From contig CAVWFN010000009.1 of assembly GCA_963754285.1 (NCBI GenBank), positions 186,001 through 250,000 of the forward strand: a stretch of DNA of 64,000 bases. The letters run 5' to 3'. Below are positions 9,144 through 16,019 of the stretch, piece after piece (position 1 is the stretch's first letter; each line of letters opens with the position of its first letter). The DNA is from RYN-133 sp963754285 (GTDB taxonomy: Bacteria > Actinomycetota > Actinomycetes > Mycobacteriales > Jatrophihabitantaceae). The position numbers were made by a program, and so were the translations under genes. Below the pieces are notes generated by a model. That model had not been told where the DNA came from. It made no database searches and was given only the letters and a program-made list of their open reading frames with translations.

Positions 9144-11096
9144 TCAGCACACGGTACTGGGTGACGCGTACCGCGTGACTGCGTCGCACACCTGCAGCGG
9201 GACGTGCTTCGACAGCGACCCCGTCGGCGGGATGTGCGCATGCGCGACCTCGTAGGTCGCGATCTGGTTGAACAGCGGCGCCGCGACGTCGCCGCCCTCG
9301 ACGCCGTGGGCGGGGTTGTCGACCATGATGGCGACGACGAATTGCGGGTTGTCGGCGGGGATCATGCCGGCGAAGGTGTCCCAGTTCATCCACGTCGAGT
9401 AGGCACCGCCGTGATTCGGGTCGGGCTGCTGCGCGGTGCCTGTCTTGCCGGCCACCCGGTAGCCGGGGACGGCTGCCTTGGTGCCGGTACCACCGGGCAG
9501 GGTCACCGACTCGAGCATCGTGCGCACGGTCTTGGCGGTCTTGGGCGTGATGACGCGGATGCCCGCGGGCTGGTGGGTCGTCGACACCGCCCCGTCGGAG
9601 GAGGTGATCGACTGGATGATCCGCGGCGGCACGCGCACGCCGTTGTTCGCGAAGGTCTGATAGATCGAGGCGAGCTGCAGCACCGTCATGCTCTCGCCCT
9701 GGCCGAACGGCAGGTTCGCGAACGACGAGCCGGACCACTGCGACATCGGCGGCAGGTAGCCGCTGCTCTCACCGGGCAGTTCGATCCCGGTCTTCGTCCC
9801 GACACCGAACTTCTTCTCGTAGCGGTCCCACATCGACGGGCCGAGCATTTGGGCGATCTTCAGCGTGCCGACGTTCGACGATTCGGCCAGCACGCCGGTC
9901 GCGGTGAACCGCTCGGTCGGGTGATACCAGGCATCGCTGATCGTGACGCCGCCCATGTTGATCGTCGGCGGCACCGAGATCACGGTGTTCGGCTTGATCA
10001 GCTTCTGCTGAATGGCGGCCGCGAAGGTGATCGACTTCTGCACCGAGCCGGGTTCGAACGCCGACATCACCGGCGGGTTCATCGGCACGTTCGGGTTGAT
10101 CGTGTTCGGGTTCGCAGCATCGAAGGTGCCGGACGAGGCCATCGCGAGCACCTGTGCGGTGTGCGCGTCGAGAACCACCATCTCGGCGTCCTTCGCACCC
10201 GACTCGCGCACGGCGGTGTCGAGGTACTGCTGTGCGGTGTACTGCAGGTTCTGGTCGATCGTGAGGCGCACCGTGCCGCCGTTGCGGGCCGGGTCGGTGA
10301 CCGTGCTACTGGCCGGGTTGATGTTGCCCATGTTGTCGGTGCTGTAGGTCAGGCTGCCGTCCTTGCCGGACAGGACGTCGTTGTACTCCGACTCGATGCC
10401 GGCCGCGCCCGCTCCGTCGGCGTGGACGGTGCCGATGATGTTGGCGGCGGTGGTGCGGCCGGGGTACTCCCGTTGCGTGGTCGGCTGGGTGTAGATGCCG
10501 GCCAGCCCGAGCGCGGTGATCTGTTGCGCGAGCACCGGCGAGAGCGCGGTCGCGACCACGGCGTACTGACCGGGGCCGGTCAGGATCTGCGTGAGGGCCC
10601 TGGCACTGCGGCCCACGAGCGGCGCGAGCTTTGTCGCGTAGGTGCGGACGAGGTCGGAGCCGGCGCTGTGACCGGACAGCTTCGCCTGGGCAGCGGCGGC
10701 GGTCTTGATCTGCAGCGGGTCGGCAGTGATGTCCTGCGCGGTCGAGGTGTACGCGAGCGGCGTGCCGTCACGATCGACGATCTGGCCGCGGATCGCGTGC
10801 AGCGTCATCGTGAACACCCGCTGGGCCGCGGCACCGGCGGCGTACTTGCTGCCGTCCAGACCCTGCAGTTGCACCAGCCGGCCACCGATCACGAGCAGCA
10901 GCGTGCACATTGCCGCGAAGCCGAAGCGCAGGCGCGGGTTCAGTGCGCCCAGGCGCAGTCCGCGCGTGCGGCGCGCAACGGGACGTCGGGCCGGTGGGCG
11001 CCGCGCGGGCTGGCGGGTCGGGCGACGGGCGGGCTGGCGGCGCGCGGGCTGCCGGGCCGGCGTGCGGCGCGGCGCGGGCGGTCCGAAGCGGGTCAT
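9144..11096 (-). CDS. ftsI: Septal class B penicillin-binding protein FtsI (PbpB)
   Basis: FtsI crosslinks septal peptidoglycan outside the membrane. The 650-residue protein has an Arg/Pro-rich cytoplasmic tail with repeated QPARRP-like units (residues 10-45), one membrane anchor (about 58-76), the dimerisation domain with RGQIVDRDG, and a transpeptidase domain. Catalytic motifs are SVQK (351-354, nucleophile Ser351), SSN (406-408) and KTGT (551-554). The family usually has STFK at the first motif, so SVQK is a mild variant. No PASTA domains are seen. The start overlaps the ftsL-like stop by ATGA. Confidence 0.95.
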   Translation of the reverse strand: MTRFGPPAPRRTPARQPARRQPARRPTRQPARRPPARRPVARRTRGLRLGALNPRLRFGFAAMCTLLLVIGGRLVQLQGLDGSKYAAGAAAQRVFTMTLHAIRGQIVDRDGTPLAYTSTAQDITADPLQIKTAAAAQAKLSGHSAGSDLVRTYATKLAPLVGRSARALTQILTGPGQYAVVATALSPVLAQQITALGLAGIYTQPTTQREYPGRTTAANIIGTVHADGAGAAGIESEYNDVLSGKDGSLTYSTDNMGNINPASSTVTDPARNGGTVRLTIDQNLQYTAQQYLDTAVRESGAKDAEMVVLDAHTAQVLAMASSGTFDAANPNTINPNVPMNPPVMSAFEPGSVQKSITFAAAIQQKLIKPNTVISVPPTINMGGVTISDAWYHPTERFTATGVLAESSNVGTLKIAQMLGPSMWDRYEKKFGVGTKTGIELPGESSGYLPPMSQWSGSSFANLPFGQGESMTVLQLASIYQTFANNGVRVPPRIIQSITSSDGAVSTTHQPAGIRVITPKTAKTVRTMLESVTLPGGTGTKAAVPGYRVAGKTGTAQQPDPNHGGAYSTWMNWDTFAGMIPADNPQFVVAIMVDNPAHGVEGGDVAAPLFNQIATYEVAHAHIPPTGSLSKHVPLQVCDAVTRYASPSTVC

Positions 11097-11703
11097 CGGT
11101 TGCCTCCGGGCAGCGTGGTTGCCGGTGTCGGGGTCGGAGTGGGGCTGGGCTTGGGCGCGGACGTCGTGGGGTTCGGCGTCGGGTTGGCCGCGGTCTTTGT
11201 CGACGTCGGCGTCGCTGTCGCCTTCGCGTTCTTCTTGCCGGATTTCGTGCTCGTCTTCTTGCCCGTCTTCGTCTTGGTCGCGTGCTTGCTCGCGTGCTTG
11301 CTCGCGTGCTTGATCGCGGCGAAGTCGTCGGTGCCGGGTGCGGGATCACGACGGCGATCGGCGCGGCAGGCGAGGCGCTGCCGAGTACGCGCACCCGGCC
11401 GGACTTGCCGATCTCGAGGAAGCCGGGGTTGCCGGCCGGGACCATGCCGAGGGCCGCCGCCGCGGCGGCCAGGTTCGCGGGCGCCGCGCTCTCCTGCACC
11501 TCGTTCTCGAGTTGGACGAGCTGTGCTGCGGCGCTCTGATCGTTGGCGGCGAGGTCGTGCCTGGCCACCTCGTTCGCGGCCGAGGCCGTGTTCAGCGCGA
11601 GCAGCAGGCACATGCCGCCCACGACCAGACCGAGGATCAGCAGCGCGAACGGTGCCCGCTTGGCCGTCGGGGCGTGCTTGGCTGCTGGACGGCGTTCGGT
11701 CAT
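11093..11703 (-). CDS. FtsL-like septum protein, frameshifted as sequenced
   Basis: Small bitopic protein between rsmH and ftsI, the position of FtsL-like proteins in actinobacteria. From the ATG at 11703 (overlapping the rsmH stop by ATGA) the frame encodes a basic N-terminus, one membrane segment (LLILGLVVGGMCLLLAL), a coiled-coil-like stretch and the conserved ALGMVPAGNPGFLEI. Near 11335-11345 the coding signal moves to the -1 frame, which continues with GTDDFAAIKHASKHAS, a Lys-rich then Pro/Thr-rich tail, and a stop at 11093 overlapping ftsI by ATGA. The span is 611 bases, one short of 204 codons. Restoring one G in the GGG at 11342-11344 gives a continuous protein of 203 residues. Sequencing error or true mutation are both possible. 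Confidence 0.82.
11280..11315 (-). repeat. Three tandem 12-bp units encoding (KHAS)n in the FtsL-like tail
   Basis: The plus strand reads GCGTGCTTGCTC twice and then GCGTGCTTGATC, with no spacers. On the coding strand this gives Lys-His-Ala-Ser repeats at the start of the Lys-rich tail. Such short in-frame repeats can change length by slippage. Confidence 0.8.
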
Positions 11704-12653
11704 GCGTTCTCCCGGATACGTTCGGCGGCGCGCAGGCGCACGGAGGCTGCCCTCGGGTTGGCGGTGATCTCGGCCTCGGATGCGGCTTCGCTGCCGCGGG
11801 TCAGCAGGCGCAATTGCGGTCCGCGGTCGGCCAGCTGCACCGGCAGGTCGACAGGTGTCGTGTCGACGGAGAGCGCGGCGAACGACTGCTTGACGATCCG
11901 GTCTTCGAGCGACTGGTAGCTGAGCACCACGATGCGACCACCGACCACGAGATCGTCGAGCGCGGCCGGTACGGCCGAGCGCAGCGCGTCGAGCTCGCCG
12001 TTGACCTCGATCCGCAGCGCTTGGAAGGTGCGCTTGGCCGGGTGTCCGCCGTGGCGGCGGGTGGCGGCCGGGATCGCGGAGCGGACGAGTTCGGCGAGTT
12101 GCGCGGTCGAGGTGAGCGGGGCGGCACGGCGGGCGCGATCGATCGCCTGCGCGATCCGCAGGGCGAAGCGCTCCTCGCCGTACTCGCGCAGCACGCGAGC
12201 CAGCTCGGCGACCGAATAGGTGTTGACGACATCTTCGGCGGTGGCGCCGGCGGTGGTGTCCATGCGCATGTCCAGCGGTGCGTCCTGCGCATAGGCGAAG
12301 CCGCGCTCGGCGAGATCCAGCTGCATGGACGAGACGCCCAGGTCGAACAGCACGCCGTCGATGCCGTCGAGGCCCAGCGACCTGAGCACGTCCGGCATGC
12401 GGTCGTAGACGGCGTGGACGAGGTGGGTGCGTCCGGCGAAGCGGGCCAGGCGCCGCTCGCTGCGTTCGAGGGCGGCCGGGTCGCGGTCGAGTCCGACCAG
12501 GGTGAGCTGCGGGTGGGCGTCGAGCAGGGCTTCGGCGTGTCCGCCCAGGCCCAGGGTCGCGTCGACAACGGTGGCCGCTCGATCGGACAGGGCCGGGGCG
12601 AACAGGGTGAGCACGCGATCGAGCAGAACCGGGACGTGGTCCGGTGTAGTCAC
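11700..12653 (-). CDS. rsmH: 16S rRNA (cytosine(1402)-N(4))-methyltransferase RsmH
   Basis: RsmH (MraW) methylates C1402 of 16S rRNA with SAM. The 317-residue protein has the N-terminal HVPVLLDRVL signature, the SAM loop DATLGLGGHAEALL (31-44), GLDRDPAAL, FDLGVSSMQLD and the C-terminal RTFQALRIEVNGEL and SYQSLEDRIVK motifs. GTG start at 12653, directly preceded by a possible hairpin (12660-12706). The stop overlaps the ftsL-like start. Confidence 0.95.
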   Translation of the reverse strand: MTTPDHVPVLLDRVLTLFAPALSDRAATVVDATLGLGGHAEALLDAHPQLTLVGLDRDPAALERSERRLARFAGRTHLVHAVYDRMPDVLRSLGLDGIDGVLFDLGVSSMQLDLAERGFAYAQDAPLDMRMDTTAGATAEDVVNTYSVAELARVLREYGEERFALRIAQAIDRARRAAPLTSTAQLAELVRSAIPAATRRHGGHPAKRTFQALRIEVNGELDALRSAVPAALDDLVVGGRIVVLSYQSLEDRIVKQSFAALSVDTTPVDLPVQLADRGPQLRLLTRGSEAASEAEITANPRAASVRLRAAERIRENA

Positions 12654-12659
12654 GCTGAC

Positions 12660-12706
12660 ACCAAGGGGCCACCCACTTGGCCCTGCGGTGCAGTGAGCAC
12701 CTTGGT
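12660..12706 (-). promoter_or_regulatory. Nested hairpin just upstream of the rsmH start
   Basis: An outer pair ACCAAGG (12660-12666) / CCTTGGT (12700-12706) encloses a perfect inner stem GGGCCA (12666-12671) / TGGCCC (12678-12683). In the mRNA this would sit immediately before the rsmH GTG and could hide its ribosome binding region. A regulatory role is inference. The rest of the 255-base mraZ-rsmH gap holds only the TGGGG pair described separately. Confidence 0.35.
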
Positions 12707-12748
12707 TCCGCTTCTCATGTGCGTCAGGTCCCTCTCGAGCGGTGCGGG

Positions 12749-12773
12749 TGGGGCGAAGTGGGGGGCGACAGGG
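12749..12773 (+). promoter_or_regulatory. Possible secondary MraZ-like boxes between mraZ and rsmH
   Basis: TGGGG occurs at 12749-12753 and 12759-12763 with the 10-base period of MraZ operators, followed by a degenerate CAGGG at 12769. They are on the strand opposite to the main operator. The region is G-rich, so chance is a real alternative. Confidence 0.25.
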
Positions 12774-12908
12774 GGATCGAGAGTCGGGGAGGTGGTGCGG
12801 GTCGAGCTGCGATCGGGTCCCCGCCCGTCCCGTCCGCCTGGCACCGGGGAAGTGCGCCAGCCGAAAGACGGGAGGAGGCCGAACCTCAGCTCGTGTCCCA
12901 TGTGGCGG

Positions 12909-13340
12909 TCACAGCACGCCGGGCAGCACCTCCTCCGCGACATCGGCGAAGGCCTGCTCGGTGCCCTCGAGATAGGTGTTCCAGGTCTCGGCGTCCCAGA
13001 CCTCGATGCGGCGGTTCGCGCCGATGACCACGCACTCCTTGCTCAGCGCGGCGTACTGGCGCAACTGCGGCGGGACGGTGATGCGGCCCTGCCCGTCCGG
13101 CGTTTCGCGCGAAGCGCTGGCGAACAGCACGCGGCCGTAGTCACGCACCCGTCGGTCGGTGACCGGAGCGTCGGCGAGGGCAGCGGTGAACCGGGTGAAC
13201 TCGTCGGTCGGAAAGACGAACAGGCAGCGGTCCTGGCCTTTGCAGATCACCAGTCCCCCTTCCAGTTCGGGACGAAATTTGGCCGGAAGAGCGAGGCGGC
13301 CCTTGTCGTCGAGGCGTGGGGCGTGCGTGCCGAGGAACAC
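12909..13340 (-). CDS. mraZ: Transcriptional regulator MraZ
   Basis: MraZ is a DNA-binding AbrB-like protein at the head of dcw clusters that binds TGGGN repeats in its own promoter. The 143-residue protein has the two family repeats: DDKGRLALPAKFR near the N-terminus and DGQGRITVPPQLR in the second half. The GTG start at 13340 has a good GGAGG ribosome binding site at 13350-13354. Three TGGGG boxes lie about 40-60 bases upstream, supporting autoregulation of the whole cluster. Confidence 0.95.
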   Translation of the reverse strand: MFLGTHAPRLDDKGRLALPAKFRPELEGGLVICKGQDRCLFVFPTDEFTRFTAALADAPVTDRRVRDYGRVLFASASRETPDGQGRITVPPQLRQYAALSKECVVIGANRRIEVWDAETWNTYLEGTEQAFADVAEEVLPGVL

Positions 13341-13378
13341 CGGCGCTCACCTCCGACCCGACAACCCGCTGCACTCTT

Positions 13379-13403
13379 CCCCACTGGTCCCCACTGTACC
13401 CCA
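13379..13403 (-). promoter_or_regulatory. MraZ operator: three TGGGG boxes at 10-base spacing
   Basis: On the minus strand TGGGG occurs at 13403-13399, 13393-13389 and 13383-13379, each separated by five bases. This matches the known MraZ site of three or four TGGGN repeats with 5-base spacers. A degenerate fourth box (TGGCG) is at 13413-13409. The rest of the 13341-13611 divergent spacer should hold the mraZ and MoxR promoters; I could not assign their -10/-35 boxes. Confidence 0.85.
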
Positions 13404-13611
13404 CTTCGCGCCACGTCGATCGCGGAAATCTGCCCGACACGCTCAGTGATCACGCAGGCGTCCCGAGCGGGTCCGGCGATCGGGTCGAACCGGACGGTCT
13501 CCCACCTCGTCTATTCGAGCGGGGTCGAACTGTTACCGGATCGCGCCGCAATTCGGTGATACTGACTGCTCTGAGATTGGGCACGGCCAGATCGACGGAC
13601 GAGATCAACTG

Positions 13612-14676
13612 ATGGGACGGGCGCAGGTGGACTCCGCAGCGGGGCACGACGAACCCAGACACACCAGCTACCCGGCGGGTAGTCACGCGGCGACGGCCCC
13701 GCCGGACCCGGCCGCGGCGGTCGAATCGGTCCGCACGGTCGGTGATCGCATCGTCGCCAACATCGACCAGGTCATCGACGGCAAGCACGACACGGTGCGC
13801 ATCGGCGTCGCCGTCCTGCTCGCCGAGGGACACCTGCTGATCGAGGACGTCCCCGGCGTCGGCAAGACCAAGTTCGCCAAGGCCCTCGCCCGCTCGATCG
13901 ACTGCACCGTGCGGCGCGTCCAGTTCACCCCTGACCTGCTGCCGAGCGACGTCACGGGGGTGAGCGTCTACAACGCCGAGGGCCGCGACTTCGAGTTCAA
14001 GCCGGGTCCGGTGTTCGCGAACATCGTTGTCGGCGACGAGATCAACCGCGCCTCGCCGAAGACGCAGTCCGCGCTGCTCGAATGCATGGAAGAGCGTCAG
14101 GTCACCGTCGACGGGGTCACCTACGGGCTCGAGGCGCCGTTCCTCGTGCTCGCGACCCAGAACCCCATCGACATGGAGGGCACCTACCCGCTGCCGGAGG
14201 CACAGCGCGACCGGTTCACCGCGCGCATCTCGATGGGCTACCCCGACCGGCGTGCCGAGATCCAGATGCTCGGCGAGCACGCCGCCCTCGACCCGCTCGA
14301 CTCGCTGCGTCCGGTCTCGGACGCGGCCGAGGTCCGCTCGCTGATCGCCGGCGTGCGCGCAGTGCACGTGGCGGACTCGATCAAGGCCTATGCCGTCGAT
14401 CTCGCCGCCGCAACCAGGGCCGGTGCGGACGTGCGACTCGGAGCCTCGCCCCGCGCGACCTTGCAGTTGCTGCGCGCCGCCAAGTCGTGGGCCGCGCTCG
14501 AGGGCCGCGACTACGTGCTGCCCGACGACCTGCAATTCATGCTGATCCCGGTGCTCGCCCACCGCATGCTGCTGACGGCCGACGCGCACGTGTCCGGACG
14601 AAGCTCCGTCGACATCCTCACCGACATCGGCCGGCGCGTGGCGATTCCCAACTCCGTCACGTCGCGGACCGCCTGA
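13612..14676 (+). CDS. MoxR-family AAA+ ATPase
   Basis: MoxR ATPases act as chaperone-like remodelers, usually encoded with DUF58 and transglutaminase proteins as here. The 354-residue protein has Walker A EDVPGVGKTKFAK (78-90), Walker B ANIVVGDEINRA (136-147), sensor ATQNPIDMEGTYPLPEAQRDRF and a C-terminal lid with LGASPRATLQLLRAAK. The ATG follows a GGACGAG-like ribosome site. The first 35 residues are variable. It is three bases from the next gene, so the three genes form one operon. The client is unknown. Confidence 0.92.
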   Translation: MGRAQVDSAAGHDEPRHTSYPAGSHAATAPPDPAAAVESVRTVGDRIVANIDQVIDGKHDTVRIGVAVLLAEGHLLIEDVPGVGKTKFAKALARSIDCTVRRVQFTPDLLPSDVTGVSVYNAEGRDFEFKPGPVFANIVVGDEINRASPKTQSALLECMEERQVTVDGVTYGLEAPFLVLATQNPIDMEGTYPLPEAQRDRFTARISMGYPDRRAEIQMLGEHAALDPLDSLRPVSDAAEVRSLIAGVRAVHVADSIKAYAVDLAAATRAGADVRLGASPRATLQLLRAAKSWAALEGRDYVLPDDLQFMLIPVLAHRMLLTADAHVSGRSSVDILTDIGRRVAIPNSVTSRTA

Positions 14677-14678
14677 CC

Positions 14679-16019
14679 ATGGCCTCGTCGGGACGTGCCG
14701 GATTCACCACCCGCGCGTCCTGCCTGCTCGCAGCAGGCGGCACAGCGCTCGTGTGCGGCTTCCTGCTCGGGATCGTCGACCTGGCGCGAGCCGGTGTGCT
14801 CGCCCTCGCAGTCCCGCTGCTGAGCGCGATGATCGTGCTGCGGTCTCGAGTCCGCATCGCGAACCGCCGGCGCATCGAACCGCGCCGCGCAACATCGGGC
14901 GACACGGTCACGATGCACCTGACGATCACGAACCGCTCGTTGATCCCGACCGGCTCGCTGATGCTCGAAGACCAGTTGCCGACCCAGATCCGCGGCAACG
15001 CACGCTTCGTCGTCGACGGCCTGTTCAGCCGCGAGAGCCGCACTGTCTCCTACCGCATGCCGCGGCTGCCGCGTGGGCGCTACCGCGCCGGCCCGCTGCA
15101 CATCCGGTTGACCGACCCGTTCCATCTGGTCGACGTGCGGCGCTCATTCACAGCGACGAGCGAGATCGTCGTCGCACCGGTCGTCGAACGCCTGCGCACC
15201 GCCGAACCACCCCGCTCGCTCGACGTGGGCGATGACGCCGGTAGCCACTCGGTTGGCGCGCGCGGCGCCGACGACGCGTCGACTCGCGAGTACCGCACCG
15301 GCGATGCGCTGCGCAAGATCCATTGGCGGTCCTCGGCGCGCACCGGAGCCCTCATGGTGCGCCAGGAGGAACGCCCCTGGCAGGGCCAGATGACCGTCCT
15401 GCTCGACACCCGCAGCGGCGCGCACGTGAACGGCCCGATCACTGCGACCAGTGAAGCGGACGAACGGTTGCACAGCAGCTTCGAGTGGGCCGTGAGCGCA
15501 GCCGCAACCGTGGCGTCGTTCGGCGTGTTCAACAACCGCGAGGTCGGTCTCATCACCGACCTCACGACGCCCGCGCGCCTGCCGATGCTCACTCCGAATC
15601 AGGTGGGCGATCACCTGGCGCTCGTCCGGAGCAGCGCCCGCACCTCGCTCGAGACCCTGTCCGAACTGCTGCCGGCCATCGCACGTGAATCCACGGTCAT
15701 CGCAGTGCTCGGCGAACTCGACTCGGCAAGCCTGCGGGTGCTCGCGAGCGTGCACCCGCGGGCGACCGCGACGAACGCGATGGCCCTGCTGCTCGACGTC
15801 GGCACGTGGCGTGACGGTCCCGAAGCCGACCTCGACGGCGCCGCGCCGGTCGTCAATTCGCGGGTGCAGAACGCGGCACGCGTCTTGCGTGCTGCCGGCT
15901 GGCAGGCACACGTCGTGCATTGGGGCGACACCGTCGGCGGCGCCGTGCAGACTCTGCTCGCTCCTCGCGCCAGTGCCAACGCGCTGGCCGACCTCGCCGG
16001 CTACGCGAGCACGCGATGA
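14679..16019 (+). CDS. DUF58 domain-containing membrane protein
   Basis: Middle gene of the MoxR-DUF58-transglutaminase operon. The 446-residue protein has two N-terminal membrane segments (about residues 10-50), an immunoglobulin-like region, and the DUF58 core with the signature EYRTGDALRKIHWRSSARTG, then a von Willebrand-like region beginning TVLLDTR. I start it at the ATG at 14679, two bases after the MoxR stop. Its function is not established for the family; a role in an envelope-associated complex with the ATPase is inference. Confidence 0.9.
   Translation: MASSGRAGFTTRASCLLAAGGTALVCGFLLGIVDLARAGVLALAVPLLSAMIVLRSRVRIANRRRIEPRRATSGDTVTMHLTITNRSLIPTGSLMLEDQLPTQIRGNARFVVDGLFSRESRTVSYRMPRLPRGRYRAGPLHIRLTDPFHLVDVRRSFTATSEIVVAPVVERLRTAEPPRSLDVGDDAGSHSVGARGADDASTREYRTGDALRKIHWRSSARTGALMVRQEERPWQGQMTVLLDTRSGAHVNGPITATSEADERLHSSFEWAVSAAATVASFGVFNNREVGLITDLTTPARLPMLTPNQVGDHLALVRSSARTSLETLSELLPAIARESTVIAVLGELDSASLRVLASVHPRATATNAMALLLDVGTWRDGPEADLDGAAPVVNSRVQNAARVLRAAGWQAHVVHWGDTVGGAVQTLLAPRASANALADLAGYASTR

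Noticed and set aside
11280..11315. Tandem 12-bp repeats as a CRISPR-like array
   Set aside because: Units are contiguous with no spacers and encode an in-frame Lys-His-Ala-Ser repeat.
11335..11345. Programmed -1 frameshift in the ftsL-like gene
   Set aside because: No X-XXY-YYZ site at the switch; a missing G in a G tract explains the data exactly.
9204..13559. A 1451-codon open frame on the plus strand
   Set aside because: It lies antisense to ftsI-rsmH-mraZ, has an Arg/Gly/Asp/His-biased composition typical of shadow frames in high-GC DNA, and shows no family motifs.
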